From: Orychophragmus violaceus
Taxonomy: Eukaryota; Streptophyta; Magnoliopsida; Brassicales; Brassicaceae
DNA length: 64,000 bases
Reading direction: 5' to 3'
Assembly (NCBI GenBank): GCA_030180135.1
Contig: CM058239.1
Location: 78,313,823 to 78,377,822 of the forward strand
The notes under the pieces were generated by a model. That model saw only the letters and a list, made by a program, of their open reading frames with translations. It was not told the origin of the DNA and did no database searches. The translations under genes and the position numbers were made by a program. Positions 1 to 11,570 of the stretch are shown here, in pieces (position 1 is the stretch's first letter; each line of letters begins with the position of its first letter).

Positions 1-255
1 TTCAAACCTGAAGAAAAATTGCACAGATCCATCTTCGTGAATCCGGCTTGTAAGGCGACCTTCTAAACCCCAAGCACGCGGCATCATATCCCGAAGACCC
101 GCCGGATTCTGGTGCTGAGGATTCAAGCCGGCCACAATTAAGCTGAGCCGGTGGTTAGCGTCGCGCTGTCGAGCCGTCGCCGGGGAGAGTTGAGCCGTTG
201 CGTGATCAAAACCCAGGTTCAAGTTTTGCATGGTGAGCCAGAGATCCTGATCCAT
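1..255 (-). CDS. LINE ORF1, N-terminal DUF4283 domain (partial, runs off window)
   Basis: Reading the minus strand from the ATG at 255-253, 85 codons stay open to the window edge. The protein starts MDQDLWLTMQNLNLGF and contains the DUF4283-type run LSLIVAGLNPQHQNPAGLRD followed by a Trp-Gly and the FFFRFE strand. DUF4283 is the nucleic-acid-binding N-terminal domain of ORF1 in plant L1-type LINEs (Ta11-like), where it is thought to help RNP formation. The start is the first Met of the open frame. The 160 bases upstream (to about 430) are G+C-richer than their neighbours and look like the LINE 5' UTR. The element lies just downstream, on the same strand, of another LINE's ORF2 tail. A host DUF4283 gene cannot be excluded because the C-terminal part is outside the window. 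Confidence 0.75.
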   Translation of the reverse strand, partial: MDQDLWLTMQNLNLGFDHATAQLSPATARQRDANHRLSLIVAGLNPQHQNPAGLRDMMPRAWGLEGRLTSRIHEDGSVQFFFRFE

Positions 256-435
256 GGTGAGGCGAAAAGAAATTGGAGTACAATCGGACAAGAGAATCAC
301 CGCATGTGAAAGATTTAAGGTCACCGGCGAGCAGGCCGGTGAACGACACGTCGGAGGTCGAGGGGCCATCAAGAGGACACGTTGAGCGCACTATCGCGCT
401 CGAGAGAGACCCACCCAATCCAACTAACTAATAAT

Positions 436-1310
436 TTACATAGAAAATATAGCATTTCGTGCTCTTACCTCTTTTGAAAAAGAATCGACACAAACATTTG
501 TACACTTAGGAATTAAAACTAGTACAAAATATATAAATACATCTTTAAAATTGAAAAAGTCCAATTCAATCTTGAAATTCGGCAAATCCTGGAGGTCATA
601 TGTCATAGTAATCAGGTCCGAACAGTCCGTCTCGATTACCACTGCAAGTATCATGTTATCTAATAAAAAGTACATTGTTCACAATAGACCATCAAGTTCC
701 GCATGAAGTGGTGATAAACTTCGTCTGCTCATTGTGCTCTTATGGTTCTTCTTTCTGAAGCATCTTTGAAAAACCACCCTAGTCCACTAGTCGTACCATG
801 CTCGACCGAAGAGACATTGATCTTGCACGTCGGAGAAATAGTGATGTCGCAGACAATTCGATAGTCCCTTTGGAGGTGCAAAATATCCTCATCTCAATCT
901 TTTTCTTCTTTCTCCTTTTTGTTTGCTTCTCTCCAGATTTCCGCTTACGCGATATCTAGTTAGAGAATTTTTCTAGGGGATACCTCATTTCCATTGAAAA
1001 ACTTGTCGTTTCTAGTCTTTCAAATAAACCATAAAATCTATGGGTATAAGCGTTGTGGGTCAGAAAGACCCATGTCTTTAGTCCTTCAAAAGAGAAAACT
1101 CATATTGCAGTATAAAGATGTACTCGTGAAGCAGTCCGAAATGGACGAAAATTCCAAAAGAGCCCATACTTGTAAAGCACTAGGCATTCGAAAATGAGAT
1201 AATTAATCGATTTCTCCGGTGCGCCACATCTAGGCAAGTATTATATGTCCCTAGATGTTTGAGAGCTAGGCGTTGGCAGGTTGGCACATATCCCGATATC
1301 ACTTGCCACA
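436..1310 (-). pseudogene. LINE ORF2 C-terminal remnant (zf-RVT and RNase H-like region)
   Basis: On the minus strand, 1250-1090 gives a degraded zinc-binding RT tail (RCGAPEKSINYLIFECL, the C..C...H...C pattern of zf-RVT). 675-436 gives the end of the RNase H-like domain, with ETDCSDLITMTYDLQ, an IPK..N segment and a final DSFSKEVRARN matching the usual 'aDsLAkeaR' end. Between them the frame is broken by stops and shifts. Nothing upstream of about 1310 continues it, because the CACTA remnant starts at 1317, so the rest of ORF2 was lost or displaced. It is adjacent to the start of a second LINE on the same strand (1-430). Non-functional. Confidence 0.65.
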
Positions 1311-1339
1311 TGAATTTGCTACAAGAAAACAATCAAGTA

Positions 1340-1760
1340 GCGGCAGATTTTAGCGATGATTTTAGGGTGTTGCTAATTAGCGACGAACTAACGTCGTCAT
1401 TGCGATGAAAAACTAAATCCTCGTAGGTTCGTCGGACTTTTACGACAAAATCAATTCGTTGTAAAAACGTCGCTCTTAACAACGATTTTACGACGGAAAC
1501 AAATCAACGCTAATATTTGTCGTTATTTTTGACAAATTAACATCAAAAGTTTTTGAAATAACATCCAAAAAATTAACGATCAAATAAATCGATGTTTATT
1601 TGGTAGATAGCCACATTTTTATATGTTATACTGATTTGTTACGAAGAAAAAATACATTGTTAATTCAACACCAAATCCTCGTTAATTGGTTGTTAATTTG
1701 CGTCGCGAAATATTAGTTATTATTCGTCACAAATTCGTTGATACCTGTAAAAAATTCTTT
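1340..1760. repeat. Left subterminal repeats of the CACTA remnant
   Basis: Short degenerate motifs such as TAGCGACGA, TCGTCGTT, ACGACGGAAAC and TTCGTTG occur many times in both orientations. In CACTA elements such clusters are bound by the TNPA-type protein to bring the ends together. No coding frame is seen here. Confidence 0.6.
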
Positions 1761-1849
1761 AAATACCCCATAGTTCTTCACGAAATTACAAAGCAAAACA
1801 CATACAAAAACTCTATTTTTTTTAAATATCTATATACGGATTAAGGAGT

Positions 1850-3760
1850 TCAGTGTATCAACATAAGGATGCGGAAGGAGCGGTGATACAAGAGTTTCAA
1901 GACAGGACTAAAATATTCATGTATCAAGTATGCCATACATTGATAACTACAGAAAGCGATAAGGTAAAATATCCTTGTCGAAAATGCATGAATATGAAAT
2001 TTATTCCAGTTGAGATAGTTTGGCGTCACTTGTTTAATAGAGAATTTACACCGCATTATTATATATGGTATCAACACAGAGAAGGTTATAGTAGTGGACA
2101 TGATGCATGAAGTAGTAGTAATGTTCGTCATTAAAATGAATTGCATGTTATTTTGATCAATTTGGTTATCACGAGGAGTATAATTATCATGATCATGATA
2201 AATTTCATGAAATGGTTACATATGCATTTCATGAGACAAAAAATATAGATCATGATGATTCAGAAACTTATTATGAGATTCAGAAATTGCTTTATAGCCT
2301 GGGTTGCCTTCTGAAATGGTTGATGTTGTGTTGTCAACTACATAATTTTTTGGAAAGATGCATGAGTGTCGTTATTGTGGAAAACAAGCTATAATCCGCA
2401 AGGAAGTAGACAGAACAAGGTATTGTACCAAAGGATATGGTACATTCCTATAACGGATAGGTTGAGACAAATGTATCGATCTGAAAGAACAACTTCTTTT
2501 ATGAGATGGCATGATGAGGATTCACAAGCGGATGGCGCGGTCACCCATCCTTCAGATGTAAAGGCGTGGAAACACTTTAAAAAGGTATACCCACACTTCA
2601 CTAAACAGACTGAAAATGTATATCTTGGTCTTTGCACGGATGGATTTAGTCGATTTGGCATGTCTCGTAGGCAATATTAGTTGTGGCCAATTATATTGAC
2701 TCCTTACAACCTCCCCCCAAATATGTACATGCAAAGAAAATTTCTATTTCTGGGTATTTTAGTCTCATGTCCTAAGCATCCAAAGCGGTCACTCAATGTA
2801 TTTCTACAGCCTCTGATACTTGAGCTGAATCAGTTGGGGTCTACTGGTATTCAAAGAAAAAAAATTACAATGCAGACGGTTCTTTTGTGGACAATACATG
2901 ACTTTCCCGCATATGTAATGTTATCGGGTTGGACCACACATGGAAAATTAGCATGTCTGTATTTCATGAATAGGACAGAAGCATTTCAATTGAAACATGG
3001 TAAGAAAACTGTCACTGTCGATTTCTGCCAATCAACCTCTGTATAGGAGAAACAAGAAACTATATAAGAAAAACAGAGTTGTCTGTCCGCCACCGCCAGT
3101 TTATCTATTTGGGGGAATAACTTGAGGAGAAAATTGATCATTATGGGGTACAAGGGATAGCTACACGCGGACGAAATTGGCACACATCAACTAATATGTC
3201 TGATGGATATGGTGAAAATCATAATTGGCATAAAAAGCATTTTTTGGGAACTACCTTATTGCAAAGATCATATTGTTATGCAATTTTGAGAAGATCTTTC
3301 CGCCGGCCTTTTTGATGTTATGGAACATCTCCCTGTCCATCTCTCACATGAAGCAGAACTAGGTGGACCTGTTCAATTCCAGTGGATGTATCTGTTGAGC
3401 GTTTCATGAAATATTTGAAGAGGAAGGCGGAAAATCTAGCAAAGATTAAAGGTATATTGTGGTAGGAAGTTTAACAGAATAAACGTCTCACTTTACATCA
3501 TACTATTTTGCTACCAAAGTCCGCACACGTAAGATAAGGCCGCAGTGATACGATGATGATGGTGTCGGATGAGCATATCTGATTGATGATGTTCTAGATT
3601 TTTTTTACCCGTTAGTCGTCTAAGCGGTACATTGAAAACAGTTTGGTGGAGTAGTGATGAAGACAACCATAACACACTTACATACATCATTATAAATTGC
3701 GAGGATGTTCGTCCTTTTGAGAGGTATACATATAATGTAATGGTAAATTAATAGTTAAGT
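1850..3760 (+). pseudogene. CACTA tnp2-type transposase, multiply broken
   Basis: Pieces in family order are visible in shifting frames. 1853-2110 has the Transpos_assoc-like segment with its YPCRKCMNM zinc motif and the following W..HL....Y. 2400-3046 has Transposase_21 (tnp2) pieces: the PITDRLRQMYRSERTTSFMR stretch, HPSDVKAWKHFKKVYPHF, NVYLGLCTDGFSRFG, then WTIHDFPAY. 3290-3480 has a DUF4218 piece (VMEHLPVHLSHEAELGGP). 3660-3760 matches the DUF4216-type end. Stops and frameshifts separate every block, for instance the stop at 2678. The same protein family is much better preserved at 62172-64000, and the shared blocks (RSE..T..MRWH, WTI.DFPAY) support the assignment. Not functional. Confidence 0.75.
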
Positions 3761-3949
3761 TTTAATATGTTGTTATATATATATACAAAAGAAGAAGTTG
3801 AATCTGGGTTGTCGACGAATCTGATGTCGATGTAGAGTCTGACGAGCAATTTGTTTCATGTATTCTACTAATATGTTTTTATTAATGATGAATAATAAAG
3901 TCATTTGTTTGATTTATGTGTTTTTCGTCTTTGTTAAATTATGTTTTAA

Positions 3950-4980
3950 AAAAAAGGCAAAGCGACGATTTCTTCTTATTTGTCGTTAAATTGTTGCTAC
4001 TTACGACGACTTAACGACAAATGGAAAAATCGTCATTAATTCGTCTTAAATAGCGACGGTTTATCGACATTATTCGTTAAATGATGGATGTATGAAATAC
4101 AAACAATTCGTTAAGTGTTATAAAATGTCAAAATTGTTAAAATTTTGCATGGGTTAGAAAATGTCAAATAATACATCTAAAATCTGAATCTAGCTTCAAA
4201 TCCCTGAAATAAGCCTTGTACAATGAAAGAAGTGGAAAAATATGTTTTCCTAGTGATTTATTAACGATGTTTGGTCCTAAGTGTTGGTAACTTGTTGCTA
4301 TTTACGAAAAATTAACTCGTTGCCTATGGAGAATTCGTCGTCCATCTTAAATAGCAATGATTTAATGACTAGTTTGTGATGAATATATGATTCCCAATCA
4401 ATAACATTAGAACAAGAATCAGATTTTGATAAATGGTAACAAGATGATTAGTACAATGACGTACGGTTTGATATTTCATTGTCTTGGGATACCGAAAAAT
4501 TATTAAGTCTGGATTTCTTTTGAACAACAAATCTGTAAGTTTCAATGATGTACATAAAGTATCTTATACATAATCCTTACTTTGCATAAGTGTTAGACAA
4601 CGTCAAAAAATTTTTTTTGTTACTAATAGTGTTAAATAATACATCTAGAATGTGAACCTAGCGTCAAATTTCTGAAATAAGCCTTCTACAGTGAAATAAA
4701 TGGGAAAACATGTTTGCATATAGTGACGTATTAAAATGAATTTGTTGCAAATACGTCGTTAAATGTAAACCCTAAAATTTAAACCTAAAATGCACAGTAC
4801 ATGTGTACGATGAAGATATAGAGTCGTTGTCAAATCATCGCTACATAGCAACGACTTATCGAAGAAACCGTCGTTATTTTGTCGTTATCCAAAAATTTTG
4901 CCACCCGGGGGGAAATCTAAAGTTTTCGATTTCGTGTAGCCACAATTTAACTTCGATTCGTCGATATTACGTTGTTGTTT
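3950..4980. repeat. Right subterminal repeats of the CACTA remnant
   Basis: Dense, degenerate TCGTTA / GCGACGA / TTAACGAC motifs on both strands in AT-rich non-coding DNA, mirroring 1340-1760. The motif reappears at 4950-4985, after the apparent terminus at 4941, which leaves the true border uncertain. Confidence 0.55.
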
Positions 4981-4984
4981 AGCG

Positions 4985-6735
4985 ATGAATCTAAGTATTA
5001 ATATTCTCGCGAACCTCTTCTTCTTCCCTATTTTCTTCTTCTGCCCAATAATCTGCAAATCTTCTTCTCCCGAGTTCTCTTCGTTGGAGATCCTTCCTCC
5101 ACCAGCAATCCTTTCTTCACAGAGACTCTTCGCCGCGGCGCGACCTCTCCTCTACACGTCTCTCCCTCTCCCCGACGGTCCTCTCCACCTTTCTCCCTCT
5201 TCGTGGCGACCTCTAGCGAGTCCTCCACGGTGTGATTCAACCTCCGGCAACCTCTCCTCTCCACGGCTCTCCCTCTGCCGAGTGGTCCTCTCCGCGGCTC
5301 TCCCTCTTCGCGGCAACCTCTGGCGACTTCTACTCCGGTAACTCGATGGCGATCTCTGGCGACTCCTACTTCGGCAACTCCGAGGAAACCTCTCCCAAAC
5401 CGAAGGTATATATGTTATTAGAAAAGCTTTTTAGGTTGACAGATTAGGAATTCAGAATTTAGAATTTTAGGATTGAGTAACTTGAATTTAGAAATTTAGT
5501 ATTCTGGAATTAATAAAAAATTTAAATATGTTTTGTAGATGTCTAGACGCCGTAGACACTATATTAATTTCATGGACAAGCATGTTAGGCCGTGGTCGAG
5601 TGAGTCCGATTGTAGTGGGCATCCGTCATCATCCGCTACGGAATCCACTTCTCGGACTCCACTAGTAGCCCCGCCAGCAGTCCCTGCAGCTCCACAGCCT
5701 ATACCGCCTCCGCCTACTCCACCGCCACTGCTGGTAGAGCCGTAATCACCTCATCGAGCTAATGTGCTAGCTCTGTATGCTCACATGACGGCCGACCAGC
5801 TTCTTGCTCAGTCGGGCCGAGAGTATCGAGACAACATCCCTATATAGCATGAAACACATTTTGGTAAGATTAAAATTATTAATATCCACTAATTTATTGT
5901 TCCTACTAAATAAATAAATATATTTTATATAATAATAAAGTTTCTAATTCAGGTTTACGGTTGATAATTGCGTCTAGAGAAGCGTTTCCGAAACGAATAA
6001 AGGTTATTTTACGGAGCCACACGCTAATTAGAGTCATATGGATCAGACTACCAGAGATATGTGGCTCAAATGCTTTGCCGTAGTTTTTGTTGTATTTTCC
6101 TTGTTTTCGATATATATGTCTATGTTTTTATTAAATATATAGATTATTATTTTCCAGCAAAAATGGCATTGGGAGCTTGTCCACCATGAGCGGGTGAAAG
6201 CAGCTTTATGGGATAAAGCTAAGCTCTGACTCAACTGTATGTTTCGGACTTGAAGACGAAGGGGTGGATGTTGGTTGGCAATGCTGAAATACCGCTATAT
6301 ATTTCAGTCGGTGTTTGGAATGGTTTGGTCGCCATCTGGAGGGATCCTCATTCCTTCTCTCACTCCACAAGGTGCTCGACATCCCAAGATGATCGTAGGA
6401 CCGGATGGTCATCCGCTAATGCCTCATACGTCCGACCATATGTCTTTTGTGGGAAGACGTTTACTTATGGTATGGATTTTATTTTAATTTGTGATTTTTT
6501 TTTAATTATTTACAAATTTTTATAATTAATATAACATTTTTATCTATTTTTAGGTTAAGGACGGAGAGTTCCCATTTATGGAGAACCTCTTCAAAGCTAC
6601 TCATCAGAACAAAGAGGGTCAGTTTGTGAGTCCCCAAGTCGGGTTGACTGTCGAACCTATGGTCCTTGGGGGCGCTTCGGGGAAGAGACTACTGTTTGTG
6701 GGCTGCAGTTGCTCCGGGGTCTGTTCTATTATAGG
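4985..6735 (+). pseudogene. Transposase_24 (Ptta/En/Spm TNP1-type) gene remnant
   Basis: 5000-5450 is a C/T-rich leader-like stretch. 5539-5745 encodes a basic start (MSRRRRHYINFMDKHVRP) and a Ser/Pro-rich segment with PPPPTPPP, typical of the N-terminus of this family. It is followed by blocks in other frames: 5950-6080 (IDNCVSREVFPKRIKVIL), 6160-6300 (QKWHWELVHHERVKAALWDK) and 6545-6740 (ENLFKATHQNKEGQFVSPQ). The last is the diagnostic tH.nk.G.fv motif of Transposase_24. These are probably exons separated by AT-rich introns, but internal stops occur (for example 5743-5745). In CACTA elements this gene encodes the subterminal-repeat-binding partner of tnp2, so it may belong to the element ending near 4941. 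It is cut at about 6740 by Tat-type DNA. Confidence 0.65.
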
Positions 6736-6741
6736 CGCGCT

Positions 6742-7258
6742 CTAACGTCCGATCAAGTTATCTTGGAGTACGGCTTGCTGGTTGGCGAGCATGGTGATTT
6801 GCTCGTTCACCGCCCTGACCATTCTATCCATTTGGTTCATTAGCATCCAAAGCATATTCTCCTTTGTACTCTGGTTTCCGGCGGTTGGTGTTGTAGTGTT
6901 TGCTACACGTGCTACCCTTGTCAATGTTGCCGCTTCTTCTGCGCGCCTGGTGATGGTTGTAGTTGTGTTGTTTTGAGTTATTCCTCCGGTTTCAGATGCG
7001 ACCGAGGCGTTTAGGTTACCCTTTAGTGCCGCGTTGACATGCGATCCCGAGTTTGTCAAATTGTCGTGGGCTCCACCACCTTGCGAGGGCCAGTTGGATT
7101 GGATCCGCTCTCCTCCAACTCTCTTGTTGCCCGTGTCAATGATGTTGTTGGAGTTGCTTGTTCCTCATGTCTCATGCGATGAGAGTGTTGTCTCCGTCAT
7201 TGTCGATCTTCTCTTTGGTCATTCAAATGTACCCAAAGTTCCCACAGACGGTGCCAAT
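6742..7258 (-). pseudogene. Tat-lineage Ty3/gypsy gag start and primer-binding site, truncated
   Basis: Reading the minus strand away from the LTR at 7259-7629, the bases next to the LTR (7258-7238) read ATTGGCACCGTCTGTGGGAA. This is the primer-binding region typical of Tat elements, and close to the one at 28794. The first ATG codes a few residues and then hits a stop. 7059-6742 gives a Thr/Asn-rich segment ending in a short amphipathic helix (NQMDRMVRAVNEQITMLANQQ), similar in style to the gag N-terminus at 28839. The fragment stops abruptly at about 6742 where the Transposase_24 remnant begins. Confidence 0.65.
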
Positions 7259-7629
7259 TGTTAAAGTTGAACTTCACAATGATAAATTCAATAAATTGAT
7301 CGATTTAGAGGGACTTGGATAATTCGACTAAGGATCTAATGGCAATAACAAAAAAACCTGAAAACGTAGGGTTTAAACAGGGTTTAAAGTAGGGTTTAAA
7401 CAGGGTTTTAAACAATTTTGAATTTTCCTTCCTTTTCGAAAATTCGTCTTTATCTTCTTCCTTTTTAAAATATTTTTATTTCACATTAATTATATTTCCT
7501 TTCTGATGCAGATCGATCGCCGGGTTTCGCTAAGATGGGACGTCTTCTTCCTATTTAGACTTGATCTTCGATAGACCGTTCTACCTGTTAGGCCGGGCTA
7601 AAGAGAGGGTGCTAAACCCGCCTCCAACA
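7259..7629 (-). repeat. LTR of a Tat-type Ty3/gypsy element
   Basis: On the minus strand the segment starts TGTTGGAGGCGGGTTTAGCA and ends CAACTTTAACA (TG...CA), with the primer-binding site directly after it. Two other LTRs here begin the same way: 21665 (TATTGGAGGTAGGTTTAGCA) and 28249 (TGTTGGAGTCAAGTTTAGCA). With the 21665 copy it also shares the 3' part (TTATCCAAGTCCC...TTTATTGAAT), so these two belong to one subfamily. No partner LTR is found on the gag side. Confidence 0.75.
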
Positions 7630-7866
7630 CCGATTAACATGTGTTGTTATCCATACATTTATATTTGTTAGCCTATATCTATCATAAATGCATTGAACAT
7701 AAGAAGTGTTAGCATTACATATCTAGTGTTAGCAATACATAAACAGTGTTATCCATACATAAAATTGTTAGCCATAAGTCATATTATATATATATATAAT
7801 ATGACTTTATATTATCTACGAAGCTTACTCATTGGCGCACTTGGATTTGTGCCATATTTACGACTG
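7630..7866. other. Low-complexity spacer with short TGTTAGC/ATACAT repeats
   Basis: AT-rich DNA with loosely repeated GTGTTAGCAATACATA-like units. No coding potential seen. It ends at the target-site copy of the retroposon that follows. Confidence 0.5.
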
Positions 7867-7880
7867 TTACAATGATAATT

Positions 7881-9258
7881 TTTTTTTTTTTTTTTTTTTT
7901 TGGTAAAAATGTTAAAATTTATTACCATTTTCAATTTTTTACAGAATACAAAGATAACGAAGAAGACAGATTGACCGAAAATAAAGACTAAAACGGCACA
8001 ACTCAATTACGAAACATACGGATAGGTACTGATCGGCCCGATCGAAGGAAATATAAACCGAGTCAGTTCCAGACAAGAGAGCAACAATCAAACGAAAAAC
8101 CGTCGACCACCCCGCTTTTGCCATAACTCCGAGGAGTTAGAGTTCACATCATAGTTGCCACGAGTCTCCTTCCAAGGCCAGCCCTCAAAACCCCGCATGA
8201 AAAAAACCTACAGCTTCTCCGAAAACTAACGGGATCTCCGGGGTCTATGACGGACTAATTTGCTGCTGTCGACAAGGGAGCCCAAGCGGGCCGTCGAAGT
8301 GTCAACTCCAATTACCATCCCCGAATGAACGAATCTCTCAGGAACCAGCCTCCACAGAAACAAAATTAGCCGTCCTAAAAACCCCGGCGCCTCTACATCT
8401 CAGATCCAGAACTGACCCACCATCACCACTGGTTTTAACCCGAGCCAATCGAGACCTAACCTAATAACCAAGCCGCATACCCGTACTTTGTTGGACCAAA
8501 AAAATCACCAATGAAAAGATCCCTGGCCACGACGATGAAAGGTGGCGACGGAGCCACAGACACCGCCGTCTCACCCACCAAAACCACTGCAGGGAACCAC
8601 CACTGGAGGATCCGACCATCCTGAGCATCCCACGAGCCACCTTGCCGGGCCTAGCCACAAAACCGCAAACCACCGTCATCTTCCAACCCTGCTTAAGACC
8701 TGTCCCCGAGATCTGAACCGCCGGAGAGGATATATAAGGTGGAGCAAGTCGGGCCTGAAAACCATCTCCGCCGCAAGCGAGAGAGACCTGACCGGAGAAG
8801 TGAGAAAGCCTCACCACCACCACACAGCCAACAAGCACGAGAAGCCAGGAGGAGGACACGCCGAGACCGCCAGGGGAAAGAAAAATCGCCGGAGAAAATA
8901 GGAGCTAGCAGACGCGTCTGGGGAGGCGGCAGAGGCGGAGAGCTTCCGAAAGAGATGAGAAGGGTTACGCCTCCACCGCAGAGCCGCGAACCCGCGGGCT
9001 CTGCGCCGCCGGAGCCAGAGGACGACGCCGAGAAGCTAGCCACTCCGATTCCAGCACTACCGGAGGTCACACAAGCAAGATAATAGGATAAAAGAAGAGC
9101 TGAAACAGAAAAAGAGGGCCGGCGCCGGAGCTAAGGAAGCCTCCGGCGCCGGAGAGATCGGATCTGGAAGATAAAGGTTGGCGGCGGCAGGTTAGAGAGC
9201 AACTAGGGTTTAGAGAGAGAAAGCCTTTTCTCAAATCCTTGAAATTGATTTATTATGT
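7881..9258 (-). mobile_element. Non-autonomous poly(A) retroposon (Sadhu-like) with 14-bp target duplication
   Basis: The unit is bounded by perfect direct copies of TTACAATGATAATT at 7867-7880 and 9259-9272. Next to the left copy is a run of about 21 T on the plus strand, so the element lies on the minus strand and ends in poly(A). It starts near 9258 and is 1378 bp long. The body is G+C-rich, in sharp contrast to its flanks, with CTCTCTCTAAACCCTAG near the 5' end and repeated CTCCGGCG-type motifs. Overlapping ORFs of 110-130 codons on both strands are compositional and lack recognisable domains. There is no RT or endonuclease, so it must have been mobilised in trans by LINE machinery. Size, structure and the lack of homology to tRNA fit the Sadhu class known from Arabidopsis; that name is an inference. 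A processed transcript copy is the alternative. Confidence 0.8.
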
Positions 9259-9272
9259 TTACAATGATAATT

Positions 9273-11570
9273 AGCTTATCCTATAACTATTATAACTAAA
9301 TTTTGATTCACGCTGAACGTGGAATATTAATTTGATAATTTTGTATTTTTGTGTTTATTTATTTATTTGAGATCGTTATATTAGTTTTATAATACTATTT
9401 ATTTTAACTATTTTACGAATTCTGAATAAAGAAATTTTATTTAATTTTGGAACACACTAAATTATTAAGTTTTTGAATTTTATTTGGATTCGCATAAAAA
9501 TGTTAAAGCTGGTAAACTCAACCCGTTTAAACTCGTTTATATTTAAGACTTATTAAGACTTGTTCGTTTAAACCCGTCAAAAGTAATATATGTCTATTTA
9601 AATTTATTTAAGTCTGTTTATAAATTTGTTTATTTTAAAATTTTAATAAAAATACAAAAAATTAAGTTTGTATATTTATCTACAAATGTTTACTCTCATT
9701 GAATCTAATACTTCCCAACTGTTTAATACAATTTTGTGCTTGCAAAAATTATTTAGTAAAATAATTATTTTTTACAGTAACACCCGTATTTAGGAATGAC
9801 CAAAAATAATATATAGTAAAAAGTATGTTTTAGGTAAAATCAATCCTAAAAATTATCTTCACATGATATAATAGGAGAAATCCTATAAAATAACGATATT
9901 ATTTACGCTCTTTTGCATGTTATTTATCAAAATATTGACTTTGTTACACACTTTTAAGACTGTGAACATGGATTTATTATAATCATCAGTTAAGAATCGA
10001 GTATTGAAAAATAAATATAATATTCGACTAAAAAGTAGAATCCTTCAATTTTATGATTTTTTGTTTATTAAATTTACAAAAATAGTAATATTATTTACAT
10101 TTTACAACAAAAATCGAAAATATGAGTCCTATATTAAAAAATCGGACGTTACAAATGTCATATAAAACCTGCCATGTTTCACCCTCCTGCTATGACTCGG
10201 AGTTTTCTTGCTTATATGCTGAAGCGTTGCATTGCTGCCACCACAAATAAAAGGTTTTTTAGAGGTATAAATCACATTGACCATGAAAAATGAGAAGCGG
10301 AATGAGCGGGATAATTTTTTATAATTATCCAAATATATGATATGCCATGACAGTGTCGGTGGCTTCTTTGACAAGAAGCGTACAAAGCGTCTTCAAGGCA
10401 GTGTACATGTTGGCGAGAGAGATTCAAAAGAAAAAAGATCAATGAACCAACCTCTAAACAATTCAAAGTGGTAGCTTAATCTCAACAGGACATATGATAT
10501 GATATTCTACAACAAAGTGGTATACCAAATCTTGTAGAAGAGCATCTGCTGATGTTAGCGGGGATTTTGCAGGGGTTGCCACAGGTTTACTCGGCTTTAA
10601 TATTTTTACAGAAGAAATCTGCAACAGAAAATGGAAGTATTTGCTAAAGGTATCTTTAACATGTCCAGTAACACATTAAACATAGTTAATTGCACTGATG
10701 TGCTTGAACCTAGTTCATGTGAACCTTAAAAGAAAGATATATCTTAAGCACAAAGTCAAACCTTATCATTATGGTCTGGCTTCCAGAAAAAGAGTAAGAC
10801 ACCCTTTGACTTATTCATCTAGATACAAATAGGTAAATAGATGTTAGGTGTATAATCTAAAATTGAAATTTTGCATATACGAAATGTTAATTTATACGAT
10901 AGAAATGATTTAGTTTGGTAAGATTTAGAAGATATTCTTTAATAATATCTTTTTAGGTACAATTATTTAGAAAATTTTAAGATAAAGAAATATTAAAGAG
11001 AGTGAAATAATATTGTTCAAATAAATTTTCTTACATAAATGATTTTCTAAATGTCAATTCTTGTAAGTGAAGATATTAAGACATAAAATACTAAAAGAGA
11101 TTTTTTTCAAAAAAAATAAAATTATAAAAAAAAAAGATTGGTAATATTAAGAGTAGCTATATATTTTCTAGTTCTGATTTTCTAGTGGAATTAATAATTG
11201 TATCTTTATTCATTGAAAGATATACAAAAGTATAATCGTTTGTGTATTTATATATTTTTAAGAATATATACTATATTCGTCTGTTGTTAAGGAAATTTTG
11301 TATTTTTATATTATGTTGCATTGAATAAATATTTAGTTTTCTATTTATTGGTAAACTTGATTATGATGTTGGAGAATTTTAAAATGTAGTTTTTATTTTA
11401 TTTTTGAATGTTTGTTAAGAAAATTATGTTGATTCACAGGACATATATTATAGGAAGATAATTTTTGTAAAATGGAATATTAGGAATACAATTTAAATTT
11501 TATTGATTGTGTCCTATATGTGATCTACAATTGTAGGGTCAGGTTTGTTAATTTTTGGTTTGCTTCTTTA
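9273..11570. other. AT-rich intergenic DNA, no supported gene
   Basis: 9500-9620 has repeated GTTTAAAC/CCCGTTTAAACTCG-like words. 10130-10800 is slightly less AT-rich with short minus-strand ORFs (10466-10129) that I do not recognise and that have no convincing splice pattern. It could be a decayed gene or element fragment. Nothing else can be supported. Confidence 0.4.

Larger units (their letters stand above)
1317..4941 (+). mobile_element. Decayed CACTA (En/Spm) transposon
   Basis: The left end TGCTACAAGAAAAC (1317) resembles the canonical CACTACAAGAAAAC, and the right end (4924-4941) carries its inverted counterpart, finishing GTGTAGCC. Inside both ends are many copies of a GCGACGA / TCGTCGTTA-type subterminal motif in both orientations (1340-1760 and 3950-4900), the binding-site clusters expected of CACTA elements. 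The middle holds a broken tnp2 transposase. No matching 3-bp target duplication is visible and the outermost bases differ from CACTA, so the element is old or its ends have been replaced. Similar motifs continue to about 4985, so the right border may lie further out, beyond the Transposase_24 remnant. Confidence 0.7.

Noticed and set aside
5028..5264. Minus-strand Arg/Gly/Glu-rich ORF
   Set aside because: It is antisense to a C/T-rich leader stretch. Composition alone explains it.
8461..9083. Overlapping 110-130-codon ORFs on both strands of the G+C-rich block
   Set aside because: Long open frames are expected in G+C-rich DNA. The block is a non-coding retroposon bounded by a target duplication, and no domain is visible.
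10129..10466. Small host gene on the minus strand
   Set aside because: There are two overlapping short ORFs without homology I can recognise and without a consistent splice pattern. It is left as unexplained intergenic sequence.
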